A stretch of 64,000 nucleotides of DNA from Argyresthia goedartella (taxonomy: Eukaryota; Arthropoda; Insecta; Lepidoptera; Argyresthiidae). The stretch lies in NCBI GenBank assembly GCA_949825045.1, contig OX463813.1, forward strand, positions 8,556,001 to 8,620,000. Direction: 5' to 3'. How positions within the stretch are numbered: the stretch's first letter is position 1; every line of letters begins with the position of its first letter. A model generated the notes under the pieces. The model was not told where the DNA came from, did no database searches, and worked only from the letters and a program-made list of their open reading frames with translations. Shown here piece by piece: positions 19,946 to 30,534 of the stretch. Position numbers and translations under genes: made by a program.

Positions 19946-22840
19946 TCAACTTTTGTCCTCAAAAAACTCATCAACCCTGTAGTAACACTTGTTCAAAAGG
20001 AATGTTTTAAGCTTATTTTTAAGTATATTGGGACTCGTAATTTGTCTAAATTCTACAGGTAACATATTATAATTTTTTATCGCCTGATACCTAGATGAGT
20101 GTTCAACTACATTCAGTCTTGGTACAGTGAAACTCTCTAGGTGTTTCCTTCTTGTGTCCAATCGTCTTTCCCGTTCTTCCTCAGACTCTACTTTATTTAA
20201 TCGCTTAAGTAAATCTACAGACTGAATCAATATGAACAGACTAGGAACTGTGAGGATACCTAATTTGATAAAAAAATCACGACACGATATAACCTGTGTT
20301 ATTTGTACCATTACTCTTATGGCTCTCTTTTGGAGGATGAACGCTTTTTTGACATTATAATCGTAACTATTTCCCCGAAACTTTCTACTGAATCTCAGTT
20401 TTGACTCTACCAGGGCATAATAAACTGCTTTTAAATTGTAATTTTTTAGCTCTTCTCGTAGACTTCGCAACGCATAACAAGCTGAGCTTAGAGTACTTTC
20501 GATGGCTTGCATTTCAGCTTTCCAGTTTAAGTTAGCATCTATTTGAACGCCCAAGAATTTTACTGTGTCTGTCAAATCAATACCCTCTCCAAGCATTTTC
20601 AGATCAACCCTATCATTATTAGCCGCTGTTGTTTTAAACAGTATTGCACAGGTCTTATTGCTGTTCAACTTTAGATTATTTGGGTCAAAGCATTGGTGGA
20701 ATGAAAATAGCCCTGCATTAGCTTTTTCCTCAAGAGTGCTGAGGTGCCCTGCGTGAATAAAAGCATTTGTATCATCAGCAAACACAACCAGCTGAGTGTC
20801 TAACAGATTTCGTGAAATATATTCTACCAAGTCATTTGTAAAGACAAACAGTATTGGACCCAAAATCGAACCCTGTGGTACATCTCTCTCGACATTGGTA
20901 ATTTTTGACCGATGTTTCGCTTCCTTACCATTTTCCCACGATGTTAATTCAGCATATTGCTTTCTGTGTTTTAAATATGATCTTAGTAGCTCCAGAAACT
21001 CACCACGGATGCCATAATGTTCTAGTTTTCTTATTAGAATAGTATGGTCAACCAAATCAAAAGCAGAACTGAGATCCAAAAATATGCCTAGAACCTTCAT
21101 CTTAACATTAAGTTTAGAAACAACATCATCTATGAGTGTTTCCACTGCAGCTGTGGTGCTAATGTTCATCTGGTAACCAAATTGTCTCTCACTTATCACT
21201 TGATTCTGCTGAAGGTGTCTTAAAAGTCTAATCTTAATGATTTTTTCAAAAACTTTTGAAAGTATTGGCAAAAGAGAAATTGGTCTATATTTACTGGGAT
21301 CAGTTTTTGACCCCTTCTTGAATGTTGGTACAACTTTGGCCAGCTCAAGTTGCTCAGGGAATACACTCTCATTTAGGCAGCTATTAAAAAAGTAAGTCAG
21401 AGGGACAGCTAGGATGTCTATGTTTTTTTGTATGACAGTTATTGGTATACCATCATGGCCACATGACTTTTTTGGTTCCATATTTTTTACAATTTTTGCG
21501 ATTTCGATCGAAGTTGTTAACTCACACATTATGCTGCATTGTACTCTGTCCGTACTAGTTTCTAGTAAGTGTATTGCTATGTCATTCCTATCTGATGTGG
21601 AGCCCTTTTTGTAAAATTCACAAGAGAAATGTTCAACCACCTCACTTGGTTTTTGTAATGTGATGTCATTAACTTTCAGCTGAATAGAATCTACTTTACA
21701 ATTTTTAAGTTTGTTTCTGTGTTTGTTTATAACTTTCCAAATAGCTTTGGTAGAATTTCTAGCTTTTCCTATTTCATCTCGAATCGCAATTTTTCTAGCA
21801 TTCCTCAATACTCTTCTGTATTGAGGAATGCTAGAAAAGTAGTAAGTAATTTTTAGTGTAAATATGGTTATAATCTGCATCCTTCACTCCTTTTAACGAC
21901 AATAGAACACGTTTCATTTGATTAGAAACCCTAATTCCTTTAGTGGCCCATTTAAGTTTTACAAATTCTTGCTGTTTTATTTGCTGACTGAATATTTTAA
22001 AACTATATTTAAATGCTTCTTGAAATCTTTTCAGAAAAATATTTATACCCATATTTGTCCAGTCTTGTTTTAAAATGTTATTTCTGAACATCATGTTATT
22101 GCTTTCATTAAAAACCCTACGCTGTACAATTATATGTTGTTCCTTTTTTACTGCTGCTATTGGATTTTCTAGTTGTACAATACAAAATACTCCTGCATGC
22201 CCATCTCCTATATTGTTTTGATCCACAGTGTTATGCAAAATATTATATTCAGGTATATTCGTTAGGAAATTATCTAGACATGACTTATATCCTTCCTCAA
22301 AATATGTAGCTGAACAAATCAAATTCCTAAAACCATAGCTTTCCAGCAAGTTTAAAAATTATTTTTTTTGGTTACTTTCCGTCAAAATATCTATATTGAA
22401 GTCTCCACTTATTAAGCACTTCTTGCCAAAAAAATGTTCCAGTAGTAATTCCAGTCGCTCCATAAAATATTCGAATAATGCTTTTTGGTTTTTATTTTTT
22501 GAAGCTCGATAACAACAGCAAATGTTTAGGTTAGTTTCTTTGTCTTTAATTCCGCATAATTCAAAACTGTCTTCTTGATACAAATTTTTACAGATTTCTA
22601 TCTCCTCAAACTTTGAATTATTCAGTGCCAGTATAAGCGAACCTCCCTTGAATTAGAATCTCTATAATTATATGCTGCTAAATTATAATTTTGAATACTA
22701 AATAGCGATATTGTCCCTTATTAAGGAAATGTTCGGTAATACATACATATTTTTGGTTACTTCCAAGGCTTTCAAGATATAATTCCAACTCATCCTTTTT
22801 GTTCGAAATGCCACACAAATTTTGATGAAAAATGGATACT
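19946..22840 (-). pseudogene. ORF2 of element B: endonuclease-reverse transcriptase, broken
   Basis: The endonuclease starts near 22840 (CGISNKKDELELYLESLG, CITEHFLNKG) and shows GGSLILALNNSKF, ISGDFNIDIL (near 22400) and YNILHNT. It crosses at least three frames between 22840 and 22349. RT starts from 21880: PSKYRPISLLPILSKVFEK, FGYQMNISTTAA, FLDLSSAFDLVDHT, DVPQGSILGPILF and FADDTNAF (about 20765-20790). RT and C-terminus (644 codons) are open. The break between 22349 and 21831 coincides with a 21-bp inverted duplication (21791-21838) that ends one frame and starts the next. This protein would nick DNA and prime reverse transcription, but it is not functional as it stands. Confidence 0.85.
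21791..21838. repeat. fold-back palindrome at the ORF2 break of element B
   Basis: 21-base arms (21791-21811 and 21818-21838) are perfect complements around a 6-base loop. One arm is the normal coding sequence (RVLRNARK); the other is an extra inverted copy that introduces a stop. Confidence 0.92.
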
Positions 22841-22992
22841 GTAATGTTGGTGTTACTTGATATTTCTTTGAGGCACGAAAAAACTCTAGTCCCACTGACT
22901 TTGGTCTTTTTCCAATTAGTCCTAATTTAATAGTATCTTTTTTTGAGACCAGGTTCGTAGCCGCTCCAATTTCATTTACTTTTGTTCCTTTT

Positions 22993-23849
22993 TTAGCAAA
23001 ATAGTAAGGAATAGTACCCTATTGCTGCAAGGACTGTGCATAAGTCTTTTGTCTCAGGTTTTTTCGTGGCAACAATATTGGATTGTGACTTTGACATGAC
23101 ACTATCTATAAACTGTTTTTTATATTTTATGCAATCAATTTCCGTGTTAAGTTTAGCGCACAGTGTATCCAAGTAAAATTCCTGGTAGGAGTTATCATTC
23201 ACAATATTTGATTTCAGTGTTAGTTGGATGAAATCACAATTCTGGAAGCCTCTTACAATTGATTTTATCTTAAAGTTTAGAAGTTTCTCATTCTAATGAC
23301 AGGTTTCCTGCACATTAATAACAAAGACCTTATTACGTTTTAGTTTGTATAGGGCAATGCTCAGTTCTGATAGTAACTGTGAGGGTTTTGGTCATGTTTA
23401 CCTACAGCTAAAACATATATGTTTTCACGATTCTGATTACTTCTGTCCTCCAAATCATGGAGAATCTGGGATCCTGTGGTCTTCAGCTTAATTAGTGCCG
23501 ATACTTTATAGGTATTATTCAATAGATTTTCTTTCCGGGTGTTGATCATCTTGGCTGCTAGTCCTTTCACGTGTTCATCACCAATTATCAAAATTTCCGC
23601 AGTTTTTAGGGTGAAACGAATTGGCTGTTTTGTTGGCTGAATTTTGACGTTTCCAGTTCCAGTCTGTGCCTCATTTGCGGAGACTTGTTTCGGTAGTAAT
23701 GTGCCGTGGGATGTTCCAGTGATCCCAGGTTGTCTCGGATTTAGTTGATGGTCTGGCTGGCCCATCAATGTCATGGGCGTTAAACAGGTCTCTTTATAAT
23801 CACTGTTGACAGTGGGTTTACTGGTCCCTGGTGATAAATGACACGTCAT
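22993..23849 (-). pseudogene. ORF1 of element B with SGNH-hydrolase-like segment
   Basis: The frame 23849-23361 contains ILIIGDEHVKGLAAKM, which fits block I of SGNH/GDSL esterases (the GDSH type), and YVLAVGKHDQN, the Asn/His block seen in CR1-type ORF1 proteins. A frame break near 23370 and a stop near 23290 separate the rest (ELSIALYKLKRNKVFVIN, then 23202-22993). The Ser of the usual GDSH is Glu here, so catalysis is doubtful. In CR1-like elements this ORF1 domain is thought to bind membranes or lipid; in this copy it is only a fossil. Confidence 0.65.
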
Positions 23850-23880
23850 AAGATTCGTCCTGATGGTGCGAGTGTCGCAT

Positions 23881-24150
23881 AAAATTTATAAATAAATTGA
23901 CTTTGCGCTTTAATTAGCGGTCTAAACAAAAAAAAAAACAAGGAAGTGGGGTTTCAAAATGGCGGGCTTGAAAAGTTCGGAAATATTTATTAATTTTTCA
24001 GAAGCTATGAATAATAATACTCCTTAGTTTTAAACTAAGCATTCACAGATTGTTCGTAATTTGAACAAAAAACAAATAAATACTTACTGATCGCTGTAAT
24101 AGAACAATGAAAAAGGATAATGAAAAACATCATAATAATTGATAGTGAAC
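23881..24150. other. AT-rich spacer, nothing recognised
   Basis: A10 run at 23930 and no coding signal. It may include the 5' UTR of element B. Confidence 0.4.
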
Positions 24151-24440
24151 ATTCATAATAAATCAATCAATCATTTTTATTTCGGAATACAAAGTTCCAT
24201 AGTTTGTTAGTAGTACTATTAATAACATTAACACAACAATAACACTTAAAATTATAATAAGATTCAGTCAATTAAAATTAAAATGAAGTCATGCTAATAA
24301 AAATTCAAATTAGATCATTACATTAAATAAGGTTATTTTACAATATTAATGAAATAAAATAAAAATAAATAAATTAAAATTTAACTGACACAAATTACAA
24401 ATAACAATTAAATTCAATACATTCAGGTGGATTTATGCAT

Positions 24441-26837
24441 TCATCTCATATAGATAGGCCTGCCCGTGGAACGGCTCAGTTTGCCACACACTGTCAGTGT
24501 ACCTGTAATAATACTAACCCAGTGTTTGAGTATAGGCCCGTCGAGCCGACCCGCAATGACCTGCAGGATGCTGTTGGCGCTGCTACGCGTTCTGCTCAGT
24601 AAGGAGGCAGTCCTCTTACGTATGATGGCGTGAAATCCATCAGTACGTGCCTCAACAAACATACCCGACGCACTACAGTAGCGCGGCAGCCCCAGCAACA
24701 TCCTAAAAGCATTGTTGTACTGGACGCGCAGGGCGTTGAGAGCTTTTTGGGTATAGTTGACCCATAGGCTGCACGTGTAGAACGATTGACAATATGCCTT
24801 GAAGAGTGTGATTTTGACTGGCTTTGTACAACGTGCAAACCTACGAGCCAGCATATTTGCCCTAACTGCCAAAGCCCTGCGCTCCCGCTCAATGTCTAGG
24901 TCATCCCTCAGGTCGTCTGTCACTATATGACCAAGGTACTTAAAACACGTCACTCTTTTCAGTGTATTACCATACAGTCTTAAAGCCGGCACTTCACTCG
25001 GTAGTTTATTACCAGTCTTAAAGATCATAATCTCACTTTTTTTGACATTATATTTGATGCCGTGTCTTTCTGCATATCGTTCACATGTTGTAAGTAATTT
25101 TCTCAAGCCCCCTGGTGACGGACTCAGCAGCACCATATCGTCTGCATAGCTTAAGTTGTTGCAGCTTTTACCATCAACGTAGCATCCCGCATGCATACTG
25201 CTGAGTTCACCGACCAGATCGTTCACATGCAGATTAAATAGCTTGGGCGATGTTAATCCCCCCTGCCTCACTCCACATTCCATCCGATACGCCTCCGAAA
25301 ACTCATTTCCCCATTTTACTTTGTTGATTTGATTTTCATACCAAAATTTAAAGATATTAACAATTTCCACCGGTAGTTTAGACGCTCGACACTTATCCCA
25401 CATGATGTCATAACTTACAAGATCAAATGCTTTTGAGAGATCTAAAAAACAGGCGTACACATTTGTTCCACGGTCAGTGTAGTATTTAACGGTGTGCTTG
25501 AGGCCCAGAATTGCACTTTCCGTAGAAAGCCCCGGCCTAAAGCCAAACTGTTCATCATTCAAGCGGATGTGGGCGCTCAGCTGTGCGTCAAGCAGGCCGT
25601 CAAATACCTTTGCAATTATGGTTGCAAGCGAAATTGGTCTGTAATTGTTCCTATCTGATATATCGCCAGTTTTGTTTTTAACAATGGGCACCACAATAGT
25701 TTCCATCATTTCACACGGAAGATATCCATGGCTGACACAGAGATTATAAAATGTGGCTAATACTCTAGGTAGATGAGACCCTGCATGTTTCAGGTGTTCA
25801 ATGCTGAGCCCGTCGTGGCCCGGAGACTTCCCTCTGGACATGTTTTTAACAACTGTTGCTACGTCTTTAGGGCTGAATCGAGTCTCCAGATCACCCCGAA
25901 GCTGCTCAACATCACTCACCCTATTTGAAGGAACTATAGTAGATTGCACCTCGAAATGCTCACGAAATATGTTGGCTATTCCCTTCTGTTCCATTACCCC
26001 GTCAACAGATACCGGTAGGCTGGGTTTGCTATTGTGCTCGTTGGTAGACTTCCAGAATTTATTAAAATCTTTCGCCTTGTGATGTGTTACCAGTATATCC
26101 ATAGCTATTTGCTCCTGGTTATCCTGACACCACTTTAGCTTCGCCTTAAAAACCTTTCTACTTTCACTCATTTCCAGGTATAATGGACCGGATCTTGGTT
26201 TTCCATAGTAAAGCCTTTCTTGAAATTTCAGTCGCGCTTCAGCATGTGCCACTCCTACATGCTTGTTCCAGCCAGTCACCTGCCGTTTTTTACCAGAACT
26301 TTTATTATTATTACTAAATGCTGATGCCTCGCTTAATGAGATTACAATTCTGCTATACATACAATCTATAAATTTCTTATGGCCTAAATTATGACAGTGC
26401 ATATCACAGCAATTACTAAGTTCCACCGGAAAATCAATATCCTTTAACTTATTGTGACATAATTCAGCATATAACTGTACCTCTTCCGGTTGTCGGTTCC
26501 CCCATCGTACTTTATTACATTCTACTTGACTAGCTATACACACATTTTTCCGTCTTATAAGCCGTAGGTTACATTCAACACTAACGGGATAGTGATCTGA
26601 CCACCCAACATCATAAAGTATTTTTACATTTGTTACCGTACTATAAGCAGATTGCGTAACCAAGCAATGATCCAACCACCTTCTCGATCCATGAGAGTCA
26701 CTTACATATGTATACGTGCCCGAGTCTATGCCTAACTTTTGTATATCGGCACAAATCCATTTCTGGTCATCACAGAAAGTCAGCATTTCGTCACAGAACA
26801 ATGTATATGGATGAGCATTTAAGTCGCCTAACATACA
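24441..26837 (-). pseudogene. element C ORF2, 3' part: end of endonuclease, RT, C-terminus
   Basis: Continues ORF2 after the mariner: CMLGDLNAHPYTLFCDE and GWSDHYPVSVECNL are the last endonuclease blocks. RT shows DRNNYRPISLATIIAKVFDG, FGFRPGLSTESAIL, CFLDLSKAFDLVSYDIMW, GVRQGGLTSPKLFN and LSYADDMVLLSP (near 25150-25110). The C-terminal domain includes YNNAFRMLLGLPRYCSASGM. This part has no internal stop (about 800 codons), so the mariner insertion is the only visible break in ORF2. It was probably intact when the mariner arrived. Confidence 0.9.
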
Positions 26838-26839
26838 TA

Positions 26840-28122
26840 GGGCGCACTGTAAGTTTCCGGAACTGGCCACTTACATAAACAATTTTTAAAAATTTATTGC
26901 AACATTTGAAAATAGAACTCTTTGGCTGTAGAATGCAGTTTATTTCATCTGACTGCCTTTTGTTTTTACCTTGTGGCGCCATTTAAAAAATTGTGTGTCT
27001 GCATCAACATGGATGTAACTCGGGAAAATTTTCGTAGTATGATTTTCTACGATTTTAAGTGTAATTTGACAGCTCAACAGAGCATCGCTCGGCTTGAAAC
27101 AGCTTTTGGCAATGAAGCACCATGCAAGACAACTGTTTATAGCTGGTTTGCAGAATTCAAGCGTGGTCGTATCAATCTCAGTGACGAATCTCGCGATGGT
27201 CGGCCGTCCACCGCTGTGACCAACAACAACATCGATGCTGTGCGCCGTATGATTGAAACAGACAGGCATGTGACCTACCATGGAATTCGCGCATCCTTAG
27301 AAATAGGCATGAGTCAAATACAATTAATCCTACACAAACATTTGGGTGTGAGAAAGCTGTGCTCGCGGTGGATCCCACACAACTTGACCGAGGCTCAAAA
27401 AACGGACCGCGTCACTTGGTGCAGTGCCATGCTTACCAGATTCAACGAAGGTGCGTCAAATTTGGTGTGGGACATAGTAACAGGTGACGAAACATGGATT
27501 TATTGCTACGATCCCAAAACAAAGCAGCAATCGAGCGTATGGGTCTTTCAAGATGAGCCGAAACCAACCAAAGTGGCGCGCGTGAAAAGTGCATCTAAGC
27601 GGATAATTGCTTCTTTTTTTAATAAAACTGGACACGTGGCTACTGTTGCTTTAGAGAATCGTCGTACAGTGAATAGTGACTGGTACACGACCATTTGTTT
27701 GCCGGAAGTTATTGACGAACTCCGTAAAAATAACCGTAAACGCCGTATCATCCTGCACCACGACAATGCTAGTTCTCACACGGCCAGACAGACAAACGAC
27801 TTTTTGAAGGCGAAAAATGTAGAACTCATGAGTCATCCTGCATACAGTCCCGACCTGGCACCTTGTGACTTTTTTCTGTTCCCAAAAATTAAGAACCAAT
27901 TACGCGGTCAACGATTTTCATCACCAGAAGAGGCTGTCGAGGAGTATGAAAAACACGTTTCAGAGGTCACCACAGAGGAGTGGCACAAAAGTTTTCAAAA
28001 CTGGTTTCATCGAATGAAAAAGTGCATAGACGCCAAGGGAGATTATTTTGAAAAACAATAAATTAATTTTGTACCTTTAATAGTATTTTTTCATATTCAT
28101 TCCGGAAACTTATAGTGCGCCC
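26840..28122 (+). mobile_element. mariner-family DNA transposon, complete
   Basis: About 1,283 bp with terminal inverted repeats starting GGGCGCACTGTAAGTTTCCG at 26840, mirrored at 28122 (about 23 bp, one mismatch). It is flanked by TA at 26838-26839 and CA at 28123-28124, as expected if one base of a TA duplication has mutated. It lies in the endonuclease of element C, antisense to it. Confidence 0.92.
27009..28061 (+). CDS. mariner transposase, apparently intact
   Basis: 350 codons from the ATG at 27009 (the frame is open further up, but mariner proteins start like MDVTRENFRSMIFYDF). The N-terminal helix-turn-helix region (residues 1-110) binds the inverted repeats. The linker motif reads WIPHNL (WVPHEL in the family). 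The catalytic triad is Asp160 (TGDETWIY), Asp252 (HHDNASSHTA) and Asp287 (YSPDLAPCDFFLF), spaced DD34D, the mariner hallmark. Length matches active members (about 345-350) and there are no stops or frame breaks. It should cut and paste the element at TA sites. Activity cannot be judged from sequence, but the coding capacity is complete. Confidence 0.95.
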   Translation: MDVTRENFRSMIFYDFKCNLTAQQSIARLETAFGNEAPCKTTVYSWFAEFKRGRINLSDESRDGRPSTAVTNNNIDAVRRMIETDRHVTYHGIRASLEIGMSQIQLILHKHLGVRKLCSRWIPHNLTEAQKTDRVTWCSAMLTRFNEGASNLVWDIVTGDETWIYCYDPKTKQQSSVWVFQDEPKPTKVARVKSASKRIIASFFNKTGHVATVALENRRTVNSDWYTTICLPEVIDELRKNNRKRRIILHHDNASSHTARQTNDFLKAKNVELMSHPAYSPDLAPCDFFLFPKIKNQLRGQRFSSPEEAVEEYEKHVSEVTTEEWHKSFQNWFHRMKKCIDAKGDYFEKQ

Positions 28123-28124
28123 CA

Positions 28125-28601
28125 CGTATAAACAGACTCAATATTATTATTTTCTACGATCGCATTAATCTCGCTAAGGCACTCGGTAAATTCTGGCAAA
28201 TCATCCTTATCATCTGTAGGCATGTAACAACTAAACACAAGTAAACACTGATCACACAACGTAATCTTTATACATGCAAGCTGCACACTGTTATTACAGT
28301 TTATTACTTGAACCTGTTGAAATACACTTTTCCGCCACAAGATCGCCACACCACCGTACGGTCTTCCCCTCAGTACACCTGTCGATGTGTCCACCGCTGA
28401 CTTTCCCGTGTACCCAAAGTTGATGTCCAGTGTACCGAGGTAGGGTATGTCATGTGGCAGGGTCCATGTTTCTTGTAATGCCACAATGTCAGCATCACGA
28501 CATAGCCTTCTTATACAATCAGCTGATCGTTTCACAGACTTACAGTTGAAACTGACAAAATTACTATTGTATCTGTACTCATTATTTATGTTGTTCGCCA
28601 T
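28125..28601 (-). pseudogene. element C ORF2, 5' part: start of endonuclease
   Basis: ORF2 most likely starts at ATG 28601 (MANNINNEYRYNSNFVSFN). Endonuclease blocks: SFNCKSVKRS (Asn), IVALQETWTLPH (catalytic Glu), GRPYGGVAILWRKS and VFSCYMPTDDKDD. It is cut at about 28128, just after NNIESVYT, by the mariner and resumes at 26837. The start lies 20 bases inside the end of ORF1. Confidence 0.85.
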
Positions 28602-29879
28602 TTTTATTTGAGTTAGAATTATGACTCTGTAGATCCTTCGTGCTCCTGCTTCTAAAGATGAAATACCTCCTGAAGAATATATCATGTGGCCATAGGTCAT
28701 CATCCTCAAAAAGAGATAACTTTTGCCTAGGTACCATTATTTTGTATGAGTCATATCCTTTCATCTCCCTCATACAGATTTTCTCCGGTGTTACAGGAAG
28801 TTAGTCTTCTCCATAATGTAATCTGAGATATGGGCAGCTGTAGTATCCGTCGATACGTTATAGATACACAACGTTATGTTAACCACCGCCGCCTTTAACT
28901 TCGAGTTCTCGTCTACGCTCGCCTTACCCCGCCTGCCCGTAAAACGTGTATTGAAACTACGTTTTTTTCGTCTCTCTACTCGTATCCATTCGCCCTTACC
29001 CTCCTCCTCATTCTCCCCAATCTTTGGTAAGGATGTGGATTTTCTCTGGGCATACTCCGATGTTGAGATCAGCTGGTCGGCACTAACGGCAGTATCTATA
29101 TTGTGACGCATAACACTCTCCGATACAGGTGTGTGTGCGAGCGAGGCCGACTTATGCTCTGTGATACTAGCGTACGAGAGGGATGGCATGCGCGGCGGTA
29201 CCGGCCCAGGCTTGCTAACTTGTTTTGTTGCTGAGCGCTCCGGTGGGGTGACCGACGACTGATTAGAGGTCATCGACTGATTGGCACTGTATGTCATGCC
29301 AACCGGACCGCTATTGCAATAGTCATAACTGTCGTTCTGCACGCAAAACGCACCTCTCGTGTAATTGACGTTAGGCTCCTTATTGCCTTCACTGGAACTC
29401 GCAGCAGACACTTTCTTCAAGCTTTCAATTTGAATTTTTAACTGCTCAACTTCGCTCACTGTGGCATACTGAACTTCAGACGCATATTTCTCCTGGATCT
29501 GTCTCAACTCTTTTTGCACTGCTATTATGTCTCTCAATAGCCTCGTAACATCTACATGGTCGAATGTCGTGGGCGGTAATTAATGTAGATCACGCGACAC
29601 AAAAACCGGCAACTCCTCTGGATCCGTTGCCTTGATAAGGCTTATGATATAATCAAGGTCTCGAGACATCTTTACTTGTCCTCTCCGCGTAGTCTTAGGT
29701 TTCGTGACACAGCCAAAAAGCAGAGCTTTAGCTTGTTCAATCTCTTCGACTGAAAACGCACCTGAGCAGATCTGGACTAGGCTTTCCTCGTCCATAATAT
29801 CAGCCTTATTTTGCATATATGACAGCACTTCATTTATCACAATGTTGCAACTTGAGCACTTCAACATATTGGAAGACAT
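28582..29879 (-). pseudogene. element C ORF1, one stop and one frameshift
   Basis: From ATG 29879 (MSSNMLKCSSCNIVINEV). A TAA at 29582-29580 is the only stop before 28791; the same frame then continues with a coiled coil (KELRQIQEKYASEVQYATVS, EVEQLKIQIESLKK). Near 28790 the frame shifts and the end of the RNA-binding domain (MKGYDSYKIMVPRQKLSLFE, WPHDIFFRRYF) is read from 28773 to the stop at 28584-28582. This ORF1 would coat element RNA. Two lesions against an otherwise long frame suggest moderate age. Confidence 0.8.
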
Positions 29880-29960
29880 TGTTTACGTGGTTCAATGACC
29901 TCCGTCGTGAGTACGGCAGCGCAGCGTAGCGACCGACCATCCAGTACCGCGACCAACGGG

Positions 29961-30534
29961 AGACTGAAAATACTGGAGGGAGACTGAATAAAATAGACCT
30001 ATTTAAAAAAAGTTATGTCAAATAATAGGTAATGTATGTATAGGTACATCCATGGTACATCACAAATTAGTTATCTGTTAGAGGTAGGTACAAATACAAT
30101 ACAAATCCTTTTATTCACATACCTAATCAATCATATTTATCAATCATAATTAATCATTATTACAGGGTTACTAGAAGGTAGAACCTGTCTCGTGGAGGCC
30201 GAACAATATATTTGTGTTTAGAGTTAACCAGTGAACGAAAAAAACAAAATGTTGTTTTCGTTCGCTGGAGTTAACAGTGGGAGCTTGCTACAATGAGGTT
30301 AGGTATTTAAGACAAATATTAATGCAGAACAGAGAAATTGAACTTAACTAAACTAAAGTAAGGACCAACAAAAATAGTAATAGATATTGAATGAAATATA
30401 AGGTAAGAGCGAACTCATCATGTATGACTGTAGTCTGCTAGGTCAATTAGATAGTAAGTCCTATTTTAGTTTTTGTTTTATTACTAGGGCGGTCTAGGCT
30501 TTGTTCTGTTTTTCAAACGCTGTGAATTCTTAAA
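29961..30534. other. spacer with a hairpin and a possible non-LTR tail
   Basis: No gene. AATACAATACAAATCCTTTT at about 30092 looks like the tail of a minus-strand non-LTR fragment (AATAAAAGGATTTG on the other strand). An imperfect hairpin of about 23 bp with CAGTGAACGAAAAAAAC and its complement lies at 30222-30277. Confidence 0.4.

Larger units (their letters stand above)
19570..23880 (-). mobile_element. non-LTR retrotransposon B (CR1/Jockey group), near full length, dead
   Basis: Minus strand. An ORF1 with an SGNH-like segment (23849-22993) is followed by ORF2 with endonuclease and RT (22840-19946), then an AT-rich 3' UTR with AATAAAGC near 19563. Both ORFs carry several frame breaks. The exact 5' end is unresolved near 23880. 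Confidence 0.8.
24150..29960 (-). mobile_element. non-LTR retrotransposon C, near full length, split by mariner
   Basis: Minus strand: 5' UTR near 29960-29880, ORF1 (29879-28582), ORF2 (28601-24441 without the mariner), AT-rich 3' UTR, and a TGAT microsatellite tail at 24153-24175. ORF2 has a YADD RT of the L2/CR1/Kiri kind, different from the FADD families elsewhere in the window. Confidence 0.85.

Noticed and set aside
26922..27008. Upstream extension of the mariner transposase frame
   Set aside because: The frame is open but family proteins start at the ATG at 27009; the extra 29 codons are 5' UTR.
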